A stretch of 47,897 bases of DNA from Clostridia bacterium (GTDB lineage Bacteria; Bacillota_A; Clostridia; Christensenellales; CAG-138): the NCBI GenBank assembly GCA_017394605.1, contig JAFPXU010000006.1, positions 1 through 47,897 of the forward strand, written 5' to 3'. The translations under genes were made by a program, and so were the position numbers. The notes below the pieces were generated by a model. It was not told where the DNA came from, ran no database searches, and worked only from the letters and a program-made list of their open reading frames with translations. The first letter of the stretch is position 1. Each line of letters starts with the position of its first letter. Below are positions 14,445-23,373 of this stretch, one piece after another.

Positions 14445-16217
14445 ATGGATGATATGCATAAAAATAATCATTATCAGTCTGGCCGCATCAAGCGCGTCCA
14501 GACAAGACAGAATACCTCTGAAGTGGAGGAGTTCTCTCCTTCTGAACTTTGGGACGAGCGTTCCACACAAAAAAAACGCCCCTCCGGCAAGCGGATCATT
14601 CTAGCTGCCGTTCTTGGTGCGGTCGGAATCCTTTTCTGCATTCTGTTTTTCTATCTCCGTCATCTTTCTGCCGATCCGTCCTCCCTGTTCCAGTCTCAAG
14701 ATCCTGTCACGCTGGAACTGGCGTCTCCCTCGCCATCTCCTGAAATGGCAGAAGCCACCGCGGAGGTCACGCCCGTTCCGACGCCTACGCCCACACTTGA
14801 TCCATATAGCGCGCTGGAGCAGCAGGCTGATAAAACCATCATGCACAACATCGTCAACATCATGCTGATCGGTGTGGACTATGCGCAGGAACGGGAAACA
14901 TGGTCCGGGAAAGACGGGCTTTCCGCCGCGCATGCCGATACCATGATCGTTCTCGCTGTTAATTTTGACAAAAACACCGCGGACCTGATCTCTTTGCCAA
15001 GAGATACTTACGCAAAAATCCCGGGTGTTGACGGCATCTACAAGCTGAATGCCTCGCTGGACTGCGGCGGCGGACTGAGGGCTTCCGGAGACGCAGGATT
15101 CCGGAAGGTCTGTGAAGCTGCCTCGCGGATGATTGGCGGAATTCCGATCAACTATTACTATGCTGTTACGATGCCTTCCGTGAAAAAACTGGTCGACGCT
15201 ATCGGAGGCGTTGACTACGATCTTGAAGTCTCTTTCAAAATCCAGGGCCGCTCCTATAAGAAGGGGCAGCAGCACATGGACGGGCAGGCTGTTCTGGACT
15301 ATCTCCGTGTCCGGAAATCCGGATCAGGGCTCTCCTCAAGCGAAACAGGTGATTCAAACAGGGTCGACCGTCAGAAAAAAATGCTCGTCGCGATTTTTGA
15401 CAAACTCAAAACCGCAAATATGCTGACCACTGTCCCGCAACTTCTCGAAAGTATGACTTCCGATAATGACAGCATGTTTTACACAAACTGCTCAACCGCA
15501 CAGACCGCCGCGCTTGCGCTTTACGCCTACAATATGCCTACCGGAAACATTTCCATGCGTTCCATGAGCGGTCCCATGAAAAACCTTTACAGTTGGAACT
15601 TCTGTTTCCCAAAGCCTTCCGTGCGCGAGCAGATTATCGAAGAAGTTTACGGCATCACCGTCTCGGATCTTCGCGACTGCACACTGGAGTATGCCACTTA
15701 TCTTTATCAGGAAACGGTTGCCGTTCAGTATCTGGAGACTTGCGAAAAGCTGACCTCCTTCCTAAAGCGCAACGTCGATCCGGACACGCTGCTTTATGAG
15801 GACTCATCCGGTTCGTATCATGATTCGGATTCCGGTGCCGCTCCGGTCATACCGGTTTATCTTGATGACGGACCCGTGGAAGACGAAGACGCTTCGGATG
15901 AATCGGATGCCCCGGCATATGACTCGCCCGGCGCTACGATTCCTTCCGTTTCATCCGCCTATTATACTTATACCGATTACATGACCGCTTATCAGGAATT
16001 GTCCGACCTTCTGAACGAAGCACAGAAGCGCGCGGTGAAGTATTTGAATGGAGACGCCAAAAACATGTCGGACTATGCTTCTTCCCTTTCAGGCTTATGC
16101 GAAACGCTCTCCGCATGTGCGGAACGTGCCGCTTTCGCCTTTGACTATACCGGCTCACTGAACTGGGATATCGTTCCGCTTGCCGAGGCGAACGAAATCT
16201 ATGTCGATTTCCGGTAA
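14445..16217 (+). CDS. LytR-CpsA-Psr (LCP) family wall-polymer ligase 1
   Basis: LCP enzymes move lipid-linked polymers (teichoic acid, capsule) onto peptidoglycan outside the membrane. This 590-aa protein has a basic cytoplasmic N-terminus, a membrane segment (about 50-70) and a Ser/Pro/Thr-rich linker (95-118). The LCP domain spans about 135-345 with SLPRDTY near 183-189, the INYYYAVTMPS region, AIGGVDYD, and NRVDRQKKM near 305 (pyrophosphate-binding Arg residues). A roughly 240-residue C-terminal region follows; it includes an acidic linker and ends in YVDFR. No LytR_C domain is recognised. The start at 14445 has AAGGAG upstream. LCP2 follows after 75 bp in the same direction. Confidence 0.93.
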   Translation: MDDMHKNNHYQSGRIKRVQTRQNTSEVEEFSPSELWDERSTQKKRPSGKRIILAAVLGAVGILFCILFFYLRHLSADPSSLFQSQDPVTLELASPSPSPEMAEATAEVTPVPTPTPTLDPYSALEQQADKTIMHNIVNIMLIGVDYAQERETWSGKDGLSAAHADTMIVLAVNFDKNTADLISLPRDTYAKIPGVDGIYKLNASLDCGGGLRASGDAGFRKVCEAASRMIGGIPINYYYAVTMPSVKKLVDAIGGVDYDLEVSFKIQGRSYKKGQQHMDGQAVLDYLRVRKSGSGLSSSETGDSNRVDRQKKMLVAIFDKLKTANMLTTVPQLLESMTSDNDSMFYTNCSTAQTAALALYAYNMPTGNISMRSMSGPMKNLYSWNFCFPKPSVREQIIEEVYGITVSDLRDCTLEYATYLYQETVAVQYLETCEKLTSFLKRNVDPDTLLYEDSSGSYHDSDSGAAPVIPVYLDDGPVEDEDASDESDAPAYDSPGATIPSVSSAYYTYTDYMTAYQELSDLLNEAQKRAVKYLNGDAKNMSDYASSLSGLCETLSACAERAAFAFDYTGSLNWDIVPLAEANEIYVDFR

Positions 16218-16241
16218 TCCGATACCTTTCAATACAAGTTC

Positions 16242-16250
16242 TGTTATAAT
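16242..16250 (+). promoter_or_regulatory. Extended -10 promoter of LCP2
   Basis: TG-T-TATAAT lies between the two LCP genes, 42 bases before the GTG start. The -35 is weak. Confidence 0.68.
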
Positions 16251-16292
16251 GAATAGAATGTGTTTCAGATAATTCAGGAGAACGTTAATTAG

Positions 16293-17846
16293 GTGAGCAA
16301 TCCTACTGACATCCATCAGAATCAATCCGTTGATTCGATAGACGCTGATCGGTCCGATTTTATCGGGGAGAATTTTAATCCTGTCGATTATTTTCCCGAT
16401 CAGCTGAAAAACACGCGAAAGAAAAGAACACGCCGTATCGTCCTGTTCTCCTTGCTGGGTGTTTTTCTCGCCGTGGCAGTCGCAGGCTTGATTTACTGGA
16501 ACAGATTGACAAGACGTCCTTCTGAAGTGTTTCAGGAGGCGCCCAGCACGCCCAGTCCCAGCGCACCGCCGCCCGTCACAACGGAGGTCTCTGCCATTTC
16601 CGGCCTAAAGGTTCTTACTTCGGATCCTTTCGAATCTGCCGCTTCCGTATCCACGATCGATCTTTCCGGCATGGACAACATTGTCAACATCCTGCTGATC
16701 GGCGTTGATTATGCGGAAGAACGTGAAACATGGTCCGGAAAAGACGGACTTTCCGCGGCTCACGCGGATGTCATCATTGTTCTTGCCGTAAACTTTGATA
16801 AGAATACCGTTAACCTGATTTCTCTTCCCCGCGACACCTATACGATGGTGCCCGGAGTCTCCGGTGTATATAAACTCAACGGCTCGCTCAACTGCGGCGG
16901 AGGTCTCCTGGCCGAAGACGGAGCCGGATTCAATAAAGTATGCGAAACAGCAAGCTATCTTCTGGGCGGGATTCCTATTAATTATTACTATGCAGTCACC
17001 ATGCCCGCGGTCAAGCAGCTTGTGGATGCGATCGGAGGCGTGGATTACAGACTGGATGTTTCGTTCTCCATGCAGGGGAGGAATTACTTTGCGGGGAAAC
17101 AGCATATGAACGGCCAGGCTGTTCTGGACTATCTCCGCGTCCGCAAAGAAGCTTCCGGGCTGGATCCGGAACAGACTGGAGACGCGCACAGAGTAGTTCG
17201 CCAGCGGAAAATGCTGGTTGCAATCTTTGAACAGTTGAAAAAAAAGAATATGCTTTCAAAGATTCCCGATATTCTGGCTGCGTTCGAAGGTCAGTTGTTT
17301 ACGAACTGTTCGTTTGAGCAGACCGCGACACTTGCTCTGTACGCCTACAACATGCCAAGCAAGAATATCACGATGCAGTCTATGGTCGGCTCAGGCGGAA
17401 ACCTGTATATGTGGAACTTCAGTTTCATCAAACAGGATAAGCGGATCGAAATGATCAGGAAAATATACGGTGTCACCGTTCCGCGCATCCCCGAGATAAC
17501 AGAGTCCTACGCCAGAAAAGTACTCCAGATAAAGTATGCCGACCAGTATATCAATACCTGTGCTCCCATGACCGCATATGTCGATCAGCTCTTTGCGGAT
17601 GACGCGGCAAGCGGAACGGAGCGCTACGGAACCACCCATCACAACATCTATCAGAAGTATCTCGATGCGCTGGATGCCTGCATCGCAATCCGTGAAAGCG
17701 GAACCGCTTCCCAGATCAATACCTCCCGTTCCAAACTAAAAAGGGCCGCGCTTCGGTGCGCGTCCACTTTTGACTATCCCGGCACATTAACCTGGACCAT
17801 ACCGGATCTGGCGGAAATGAATGAGGTTTATGTCGACTTCCGCTGA
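16293..17846 (+). CDS. LytR-CpsA-Psr (LCP) family wall-polymer ligase 2
   Basis: A 517-aa paralogue of LCP1 with the same plan: cytoplasmic N-terminus ending in TRKKRTRR, membrane segment about 49-68, Pro/Ser-rich linker, LCP domain about 127-330 (SLPRDTY, AIGGVDYR, HRVVRQRKM), and a C-terminal helical region ending in YVDFR. The ETWSGKDGLSAAHAD stretch is shared word for word with LCP1, pointing to tandem duplication. The start is GTG; AGGAG lies 12 bases upstream, which is long, but no other in-frame start is near. It has its own promoter, so the pair can be controlled separately. The gene is convergent with the HAD hydrolase gene, and no clear terminator was seen between them. Confidence 0.93.
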   Translation: MSNPTDIHQNQSVDSIDADRSDFIGENFNPVDYFPDQLKNTRKKRTRRIVLFSLLGVFLAVAVAGLIYWNRLTRRPSEVFQEAPSTPSPSAPPPVTTEVSAISGLKVLTSDPFESAASVSTIDLSGMDNIVNILLIGVDYAEERETWSGKDGLSAAHADVIIVLAVNFDKNTVNLISLPRDTYTMVPGVSGVYKLNGSLNCGGGLLAEDGAGFNKVCETASYLLGGIPINYYYAVTMPAVKQLVDAIGGVDYRLDVSFSMQGRNYFAGKQHMNGQAVLDYLRVRKEASGLDPEQTGDAHRVVRQRKMLVAIFEQLKKKNMLSKIPDILAAFEGQLFTNCSFEQTATLALYAYNMPSKNITMQSMVGSGGNLYMWNFSFIKQDKRIEMIRKIYGVTVPRIPEITESYARKVLQIKYADQYINTCAPMTAYVDQLFADDAASGTERYGTTHHNIYQKYLDALDACIAIRESGTASQINTSRSKLKRAALRCASTFDYPGTLTWTIPDLAEMNEVYVDFR

Positions 17847-17908
17847 TTTGCCGCAGAAGCGCAGTTTCCTCACCCGCCATGTATGCCGGGGATCCGCACT
17901 GCCCTGCC

Positions 17909-18547
17909 TTATAAAAAGATGGAAAGCAGTTCTCTGAGCGAGTGTATGATCGGAACACCGCACTTTTCAAGCACCGTACCGGACTGATTCCCGGAATCTA
18001 TCAGGATACATCCCGCCCCTATCAGATCGGCAACCTCATGATCATGGTTTGTATCTCCTACCAGGACGGTTTCCTTCGGATCCATTCCGCATCTTTCCAT
18101 ATAAAGACGTCCCCGTTCTGACTTTCCAAAAGCGAGATCATTCTTCTGCCCCAGGATTTCCTCAAAAATACCCGTCATATCAAACGTCCGGAGATTCTTT
18201 TCCAGCGTGTCCTGCCCGGTTGCGGAAAGAAGAATCTGCCGATACCCTCGTTTTTTTAATTCGGCGGTCACTTCTTTCGCACCATCCTTCAGCACGCATT
18301 CCGGTAGCATCCGGTTATACAGAACCAGGAATTCATCCGCCACCTGCTCATAAGTCTCTTTCTCGAAGGTGTATCCCATCCCTACATACCAGTCGATAAC
18401 GGGAAACTTGAATATCTGCCGGTACCTTTCAAAGTCCGGAATTTTCTGCAGACCGCGTTCTTCCAGCATGATATTGGCAATCTCGTAGCAGATCCACGTA
18501 TCATCCAGCAGCGTTCCGTTCCAGTCCCAGATGATGTTCCTTACCAT
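17909..18547 (-). CDS. HAD-superfamily hydrolase (phosphoglycolate-phosphatase-like)
   Basis: A 212-aa cytoplasmic HAD phosphatase-like protein with a helical cap. Motif I is WDWNGTLLDD at 7-16: nucleophile Asp8, but Asn10 in place of the usual second Asp. LSATGQ near 108 is motif II, a Lys in FGKSERG near 147 is motif III, and VGDTNHDHEVA near 168-178 is motif IV with metal-binding Asp residues. The DxN form occurs in some clostridial HAD proteins; it may slow phosphoenzyme hydrolysis or change the reaction. The start codon overlaps the end of the DUF2804 gene by seven bases (ATGGTAA), so the two genes are coupled. The substrate is unknown. Confidence 0.85.
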   Translation of the reverse strand: MVRNIIWDWNGTLLDDTWICYEIANIMLEERGLQKIPDFERYRQIFKFPVIDWYVGMGYTFEKETYEQVADEFLVLYNRMLPECVLKDGAKEVTAELKKRGYRQILLSATGQDTLEKNLRTFDMTGIFEEILGQKNDLAFGKSERGRLYMERCGMDPKETVLVGDTNHDHEVADLIGAGCILIDSGNQSGTVLEKCGVPIIHSLRELLSIFL

Positions 18548-19575
18548 TTGTTATATACCTTCTCCGCAAATCCTAGGAAGTTGGAAAGAAACAGCTCCGT
18601 TCCGTCGTCCAAAATAATCCTGCCTGTATATTTTCCGAATACCTGATGCTGATCCGAACAGATAATCTTGATATCCGTACACGAGGCTCGGTCGATCACA
18701 GGCTCAAAATCCATCTCAAATCTGCCGTCGCAGGAAGTGAATGTCCATGGCGCAAGAAAATCGTCCCCGCCGTCTTCTGTCTGGGGTATGTTAAAAGTCA
18801 GTCTGTCGAGTTTGTGCGCCTTTCCGTCCACAAACACCATGTTCTCGGATGCTCTTCCCGTATCTCCGAATCCGTATCCGATGTTGAACCCTACCACACG
18901 GCCTGCCACGACTCCCTGCGCCGCGCCCCAGTACCATGTGTTCTCATAGGTCCATACGCCTCTTCCCCAGTCAAGAAGACCGAAGGAATCGTCATTCTGA
19001 AAACGATGCGTTTCTCCGTTGAACTGTACTTCCCCGCATGCGCGCATACCGATTATTTTCTGATTGTAATAGAACGCCGTCTTCTTTTCCGGGAACGGCG
19101 TTGCGATGACCATGGAATCTTCCGGTTCTTCTGTCAGAAGAACGTCGCAGTAAAACGGCTTGTCCTCATGAAAACGGTCCATTTTGCAAACAAGACGCCG
19201 CCCGCCGTTCTCATGGCGGTAAGAAAAATCCGCCCCTTTCATCTTTTTCTGCACGTCCCCTGCTGCGGAACTAGCCGGAAGCCCGGTACTTCCGAACGGC
19301 AGCCAGAACATTTTTGAAAGCGTCTTTTCCGTTCTGTTCCCGAAGTCCAGAAAGCTGGCGGAAACCAGCCCCATATAGGAGTTGTCATCTACTGTAAGCG
19401 CAATCCCGAACCGGTCATTGTACACCAGATAGTAATCCCATTCCTTTATCCGGCTTTTACCTCCGCGTATCATGGAACGGTCATACGTTTTAACCAGGCT
19501 TGTTGCGTACCCTGCTTCCGTTAAATGACCTCTGCCATCCAGCAACGGTCCTTCTGTAAGGCGATATTGTTTCAT
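18541..19575 (-). CDS. DUF2804 family protein
   Basis: A 344-aa protein matching the DUF2804 family by its overall pattern: KQYRLTEGPLLD N-terminus, a central FGLLDWGRGVWTYENTWYWG block near 223-242 and a NIGYGFGD block. The family resembles lipocalin-like/AttH beta-barrel proteins, is widespread in bacteria and has no established function. No signal peptide or membrane helix is seen, so it is probably cytoplasmic. The start at 19575 is chosen for its AGGAGG site; an in-frame start 93 bases earlier lies within the promoter region. It is first in a two-gene operon with the HAD hydrolase. Confidence 0.85.
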   Translation of the reverse strand: MKQYRLTEGPLLDGRGHLTEAGYATSLVKTYDRSMIRGGKSRIKEWDYYLVYNDRFGIALTVDDNSYMGLVSASFLDFGNRTEKTLSKMFWLPFGSTGLPASSAAGDVQKKMKGADFSYRHENGGRRLVCKMDRFHEDKPFYCDVLLTEEPEDSMVIATPFPEKKTAFYYNQKIIGMRACGEVQFNGETHRFQNDDSFGLLDWGRGVWTYENTWYWGAAQGVVAGRVVGFNIGYGFGDTGRASENMVFVDGKAHKLDRLTFNIPQTEDGGDDFLAPWTFTSCDGRFEMDFEPVIDRASCTDIKIICSDQHQVFGKYTGRIILDDGTELFLSNFLGFAEKVYNKW

Positions 19576-19601
19576 GCGCACACCTCCTGTTCCTTCATAA
19601 T

Positions 19602-19631
19602 AGTATAGCGTGACGTAAAATTGCACATCAA
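19602..19631 (-). promoter_or_regulatory. Promoter of the DUF2804-HAD operon
   Basis: Minus strand TTGATG-N18-TATACT, 26 bases before the start codon, placed just after the typA terminator. Confidence 0.65.
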
Positions 19632-19663
19632 GCAACAAAACGGAATCAAAAAATGATTCCGTT
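19632..19663 (-). terminator. Terminator of typA
   Basis: Minus strand AACGGAATCA/TGATTCCGTT forms a perfect 10-bp stem with a 5-base loop. TTTTGTTG follows, 45 bases after the stop codon. Confidence 0.87.
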
Positions 19664-19707
19664 CGCATTCGATGATTTGGCTTAATTCAGTTTTACGCGA
19701 ACCGTTC

Positions 19708-21540
19708 TCAGCCGATTTCGCCGGACCTTGCCGCAGCGTTGAACGCCTTGACGCGCGCATCTTTCGAAAGAAGACGTTTCCTCATACGGATCGATTTCGG
19801 AGTGATCTCAACCAGCTCGTCGTCCGTAACAAATTCCATGCACTGCTCAAGCGTCAGCTCGACAGGAGGTGTAAGGCGCAGCGCTTCGTCCGATCCTGCA
19901 GCACGCATATTTGTCACATGCTTTTTCTTGCATACGTTGACCACGATATCGCCCGCTCTTGCGCTCTCGCCTACGATCTGTCCCTCATATACGGGTATTC
20001 CGGGCCCTACGAAAAGGCGTCCGCGGTCCTGTGTGTTGAACAAGCCATAGCTGGAGGTGTTTCCCGTTTCATGCGCCACAAGGCTTCCCGTGCTTCTTTC
20101 GGGAATCGGTCCCTTGTACGGTTCATAAGCGTGGAAAATATGATTCATGACGCCGTTTCCTCTTGTGTCCGTCATCAGTTCGGAACGGTATCCCATCAGA
20201 CCGCGCGCAGGAATCAGGAACTTCAAACGGATGCTGTTCTCTCCCTGCGGCGTCATGTCCACCAGTTCCGCCTTACGGTTTCCAAGCTTTTCCATGACGG
20301 CGCCGACGTATTCCTGCGGAACGTCGATCGTCAGCTCTTCAATGGGTTCGGTCAGCTCTCCGTTCTCGTTTTTCTTCATAATGACCTTTGGACGCGAAAC
20401 AGCGAACTCGTATCCCTGCCTTCTCATCTGTTCGATCAGAATGGAAAGATGAAGCTCTCCGCGTCCCGATACGCGGAACGCGTCCGTTGTTCCCGTTTCT
20501 TCCACGCGCATCGCAACATTCGTCTTCACTTCATTAAAAAGACGGTCGCGCAGATTTCTGCCCGTTACATACTTGCCTTCACGTCCCGCAAAAGGACTGT
20601 CATTCACAACGAAAAGCATGGCCACCGTCGGCTCGTCAATTCTCACAAAGGGCATCGGCTCGACCAGCGACGGATCGCAGACCGTATCACCGACATTCAG
20701 ACTGTCGATTCCGGCAATGCATACGATATCGCCTGCGTAGGCTTCTTCCACTTCGATTCTCTGGAGCCCTTCATAATGATAGACGCGTGAAATCTTGGCG
20801 GGAATCTCCTGATTCTTTTCTCCGCCGCAAACCACGACAGGCATTGCCTTTCTCACTACGCCTCTCTCGATTCTGCCAATTCCGATCTTTCCTACGTAAT
20901 CGTCATAGTCGATTGCGGAAAACAGAATCTGCAGCGGCTTGTCTACATCCATCTGCGGTGCGGGAATCGTTGAAAGGATCGTATCGAACAGCGGAACCAT
21001 GCTGTCGGTCAGATTGTCCGGGGAAAGTCCGGATTTTCCTTCTCTGGCAGAAGCATAAACAACCGGAAAATCGATCTGCTGATCATTGGCGCCAAGTTCA
21101 AGGAAAAGTTCCAGCGTTTCATCCAGAACTTCATCGGGTCTTGCCTCCGGACGGTCGATCTTGTTGACAACAACAACGGGGACCTTGTTCAGCTCCAGCG
21201 CTTTCCGAAGCACGAACCGCGTCTGCGGCATGCATCCTTCAAACGCGTCAACGAGAAGAAGGACGCCGTCCACCATCTGCAGAATACGCTCTACTTCTCC
21301 GCCGAAATCCGCGTGACCCGGCGTGTCGACAATGTTGATGCGTGTGTTTTTGTATGTTACGGACGTATTCTTGGAAAGAATCGTAATGCCCCTCTCTCTC
21401 TCAAGATCGTTGCTGTCCATAATCCTTTCCACGCCCTGCTCGCTTCTTCTCAGAACGCCTGCATCGCGCAAAAGCTGGTCGACAAGCGTTGTCTTGCCGT
21501 GATCAACGTGCGCTATGATAGCGATATTGCGAATGTCCAT
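19708..21540 (-). CDS. typA: Ribosome-associated translational GTPase TypA/BipA
   Basis: Binds the 70S ribosome and helps ribosome assembly and stress adaptation. At 610 aa it is full length. The GTPase domain has [10 protein letters not shown] at 10-19, RERGITIL near 49-56, [11 protein letters not shown] near 71-81 and [10 protein letters not shown] near 126-135, followed by EF-G-like domains and the BipA-specific C-terminal domain ([17 protein letters not shown]). The ATG follows AGAGGG. A promoter directly upstream (TTGACC-N17-TATAAT) lies in the terminator region of the preceding phosphoglucomutase gene. Housekeeping gene with nothing missing. Confidence 0.97.
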   Translation of the reverse strand: MDIRNIAIIAHVDHGKTTLVDQLLRDAGVLRRSEQGVERIMDSNDLERERGITILSKNTSVTYKNTRINIVDTPGHADFGGEVERILQMVDGVLLLVDAFEGCMPQTRFVLRKALELNKVPVVVVNKIDRPEARPDEVLDETLELFLELGANDQQIDFPVVYASAREGKSGLSPDNLTDSMVPLFDTILSTIPAPQMDVDKPLQILFSAIDYDDYVGKIGIGRIERGVVRKAMPVVVCGGEKNQEIPAKISRVYHYEGLQRIEVEEAYAGDIVCIAGIDSLNVGDTVCDPSLVEPMPFVRIDEPTVAMLFVVNDSPFAGREGKYVTGRNLRDRLFNEVKTNVAMRVEETGTTDAFRVSGRGELHLSILIEQMRRQGYEFAVSRPKVIMKKNENGELTEPIEELTIDVPQEYVGAVMEKLGNRKAELVDMTPQGENSIRLKFLIPARGLMGYRSELMTDTRGNGVMNHIFHAYEPYKGPIPERSTGSLVAHETGNTSSYGLFNTQDRGRLFVGPGIPVYEGQIVGESARAGDIVVNVCKKKHVTNMRAAGSDEALRLTPPVELTLEQCMEFVTDDELVEITPKSIRMRKRLLSKDARVKAFNAAARSGEIG

Positions 21541-21570
21541 GTATGAAAATTCCCTCTTTTCTTCAAAAAA

Positions 21571-21594
21571 CGGGAATAATTATATCAAATCCCG
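21571..21594 (-). terminator. Weak terminator of pgcA enclosing the typA -10
   Basis: On the minus strand, CGGGA and TCCCG form a short stem around a 14-base loop and are followed by TTTTTT. The loop contains the extended -10 (TG-A-TATAAT) of typA, so the two elements share the same bases. Confidence 0.55.
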
Positions 21595-21607
21595 CCTGCA
21601 CGGTCAA
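21579..21607 (-). promoter_or_regulatory. Promoter of typA
   Basis: Minus strand TTGACC-N17-TATAAT with an extended TG. It ends 38 bases before the start codon. Confidence 0.82.
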
Positions 21608-21617
21608 GATTTCTCAC

Positions 21618-23351
21618 TCAGAGGCCGAGCGCTTTCCGCAGTCTTCCGTCACAGTCGGTCTTCATGCTCTCAAGCTTTTCATCCAGCTTCTGCTCGTCTG
21701 CGTCACCGGCTCCCACATAAAGCTTCAGTTTCGGTTCTGTTCCGGACGGGCGGACAACAATCCAGTCGCCGTTTTCGAACAGGTAGCGGATCATGTTGCT
21801 TCTCGGAAGCATCAGGCAGGTCTCGCTCCCGTCATCAAACGTGCAGATTCCGGACGCATAGTCTTCAACAGCGGAAACGCCGTATCCCGCCACATCTTTC
21901 CAGGGTTTTTCCTTCATGGCGCGCATGCACTCCGCGATCTTTTCAATGCCGGCTTTCCCCTCCAGCGTATAGCTCGCAACGCTCTCCTTGAAATATCCGT
22001 AGTCTGCGTACAGCTGGCGGAGAGCGTCGTAAAGCGTCATTCCCTTTTCAGCGCAGCATACACACATCTCTGCCGCAAGCATGGAAGAGCAGATTGCGTC
22101 CTTATCCCTTGAAAAGCCGCCCGCAAGAAATCCGTAACTTTCCTCAAATCCGAACAGGAAAGTCTTTTCTCCCGATTTTTCGTATTCGTCTATCTTTTCG
22201 GAAATGAACCGGAATCCTGTCAGGACATCCTCCATTTCAACGCCGTTCCTTTCCGCAATCACTCTGGCAAGCTGTGTGGAAACGATGGATTTGACCGCAA
22301 CCGCGTTCTTCGGCAGCGTTCCGGTTTTGCTTCTCTCGCTGATGATGTGCTCCAGAAGCAGGCTTCCGATTTGATTTCCCGTCAGCAGCATCCACTTTCC
22401 TTCTGTCGTCTTGACCGCGATACCCAGCCTGTCCGCGTCCGGATCCGTTGCGAGAATGACGGTGGCGCCCTTTTCTTCCGCAAGCGCGAAAGCAAGTTTG
22501 AACGCGTCCGGGTTCTCCGGATTCGGCGCAGTAACGGTTGGAAACGCGCCGTCCGGTTTTTCCTGCTCCGGAACAACGGAAACATTCGTCACTCCGATCT
22601 GCTTCAGAATCTCCTGTACCGGGATGCTCCCCGTTCCATGGAGAGGCGTATATACGATGGAAAGATCCTTTCCTTTCTCACGAACGAGTTCAGGACGAAG
22701 AAGAACGGATTTCGTCACTTCATAATACGCTTCATCCTCTTCCCTGCCGATCAGGCCGATTTTGCCCGTGGCCACCGCTTTCTCGTAGTCGCATGTCTTC
22801 TCACTGAAAAAAGGTACCTTCTGAATGCAGGCGTAGATATCCGATGCCTGTTCAGGCGTCACCTGACCGCCATGCTCCCAATAAACTTTATACCCGTTGT
22901 ACTTTGCGGGATTATGGCTCGCGGTAATGACGATGCCGGCGATGCAGCTCTGATGGCGGATTGCGTAGGAGAGCTGCGGAACCGCATGAAGCGTTGAGAA
23001 CAGTCTGACCCGGATGCCATTCGCGGCAAGAACGCACGCGGCCTCTCTGGCAAAAACATCGGAAAAATGCCTGGAATCGTACGCTATGCAGACGCCTCTC
23101 TCCGCCGCGCCGGGCAGCGCGTTCATATAATCGGAAAGTCCCTGCGTCGCTCTGCGGATGACGTATCCATTCATGCCGTTCGTCCCGACACGGATGATCC
23201 CTCTCAATCCTGCCGTGCCGAATTCAAGTTCGGTATAGAACCGCTCCTCTATCTCTTTCCGGTCCTCCCGAATCGATTCCAGTTCCTTCTTGTCCTTTTC
23301 CAGAAGTGCGTCTGACGCCAGCCAGCCCTCGTACTCCTTCATGAATTCCAT
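21618..23351 (-). CDS. pgcA: Alpha-phosphoglucomutase / phosphomannomutase
   Basis: Interconverts glucose 6-phosphate and glucose 1-phosphate, feeding UDP-glucose and wall-polymer synthesis. At 577 aa it has the large Bacillota PgcA size. GTAGLRG is at 45-51, the phosphoserine loop TASHNP at 143-148 (Ser145), the metal loop DPDADR at 302-307, the sugar-binding FGFEESYG near 397, and the phosphate-binding RPSGTEPKLK near the end. The first ATG is used because AAGGAG stands seven bases before it. It is the last gene of the five-gene minus-strand operon, 22 bases after tcdA. Some relatives also accept mannose or pentose phosphates. Confidence 0.94.
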   Translation of the reverse strand: MEFMKEYEGWLASDALLEKDKKELESIREDRKEIEERFYTELEFGTAGLRGIIRVGTNGMNGYVIRRATQGLSDYMNALPGAAERGVCIAYDSRHFSDVFAREAACVLAANGIRVRLFSTLHAVPQLSYAIRHQSCIAGIVITASHNPAKYNGYKVYWEHGGQVTPEQASDIYACIQKVPFFSEKTCDYEKAVATGKIGLIGREEDEAYYEVTKSVLLRPELVREKGKDLSIVYTPLHGTGSIPVQEILKQIGVTNVSVVPEQEKPDGAFPTVTAPNPENPDAFKLAFALAEEKGATVILATDPDADRLGIAVKTTEGKWMLLTGNQIGSLLLEHIISERSKTGTLPKNAVAVKSIVSTQLARVIAERNGVEMEDVLTGFRFISEKIDEYEKSGEKTFLFGFEESYGFLAGGFSRDKDAICSSMLAAEMCVCCAEKGMTLYDALRQLYADYGYFKESVASYTLEGKAGIEKIAECMRAMKEKPWKDVAGYGVSAVEDYASGICTFDDGSETCLMLPRSNMIRYLFENGDWIVVRPSGTEPKLKLYVGAGDADEQKLDEKLESMKTDCDGRLRKALGL

Positions 23352-23373
23352 TGCTTATCTCCTTTCCAAATTG

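Noticed and set aside
17847..17908. Possible terminator between LCP2 and the HAD gene
   Set aside because: The only inverted sequence (CCCG...CGGG near 17873-17890) has a mismatch and almost no loop, and neither strand has a T run after it.
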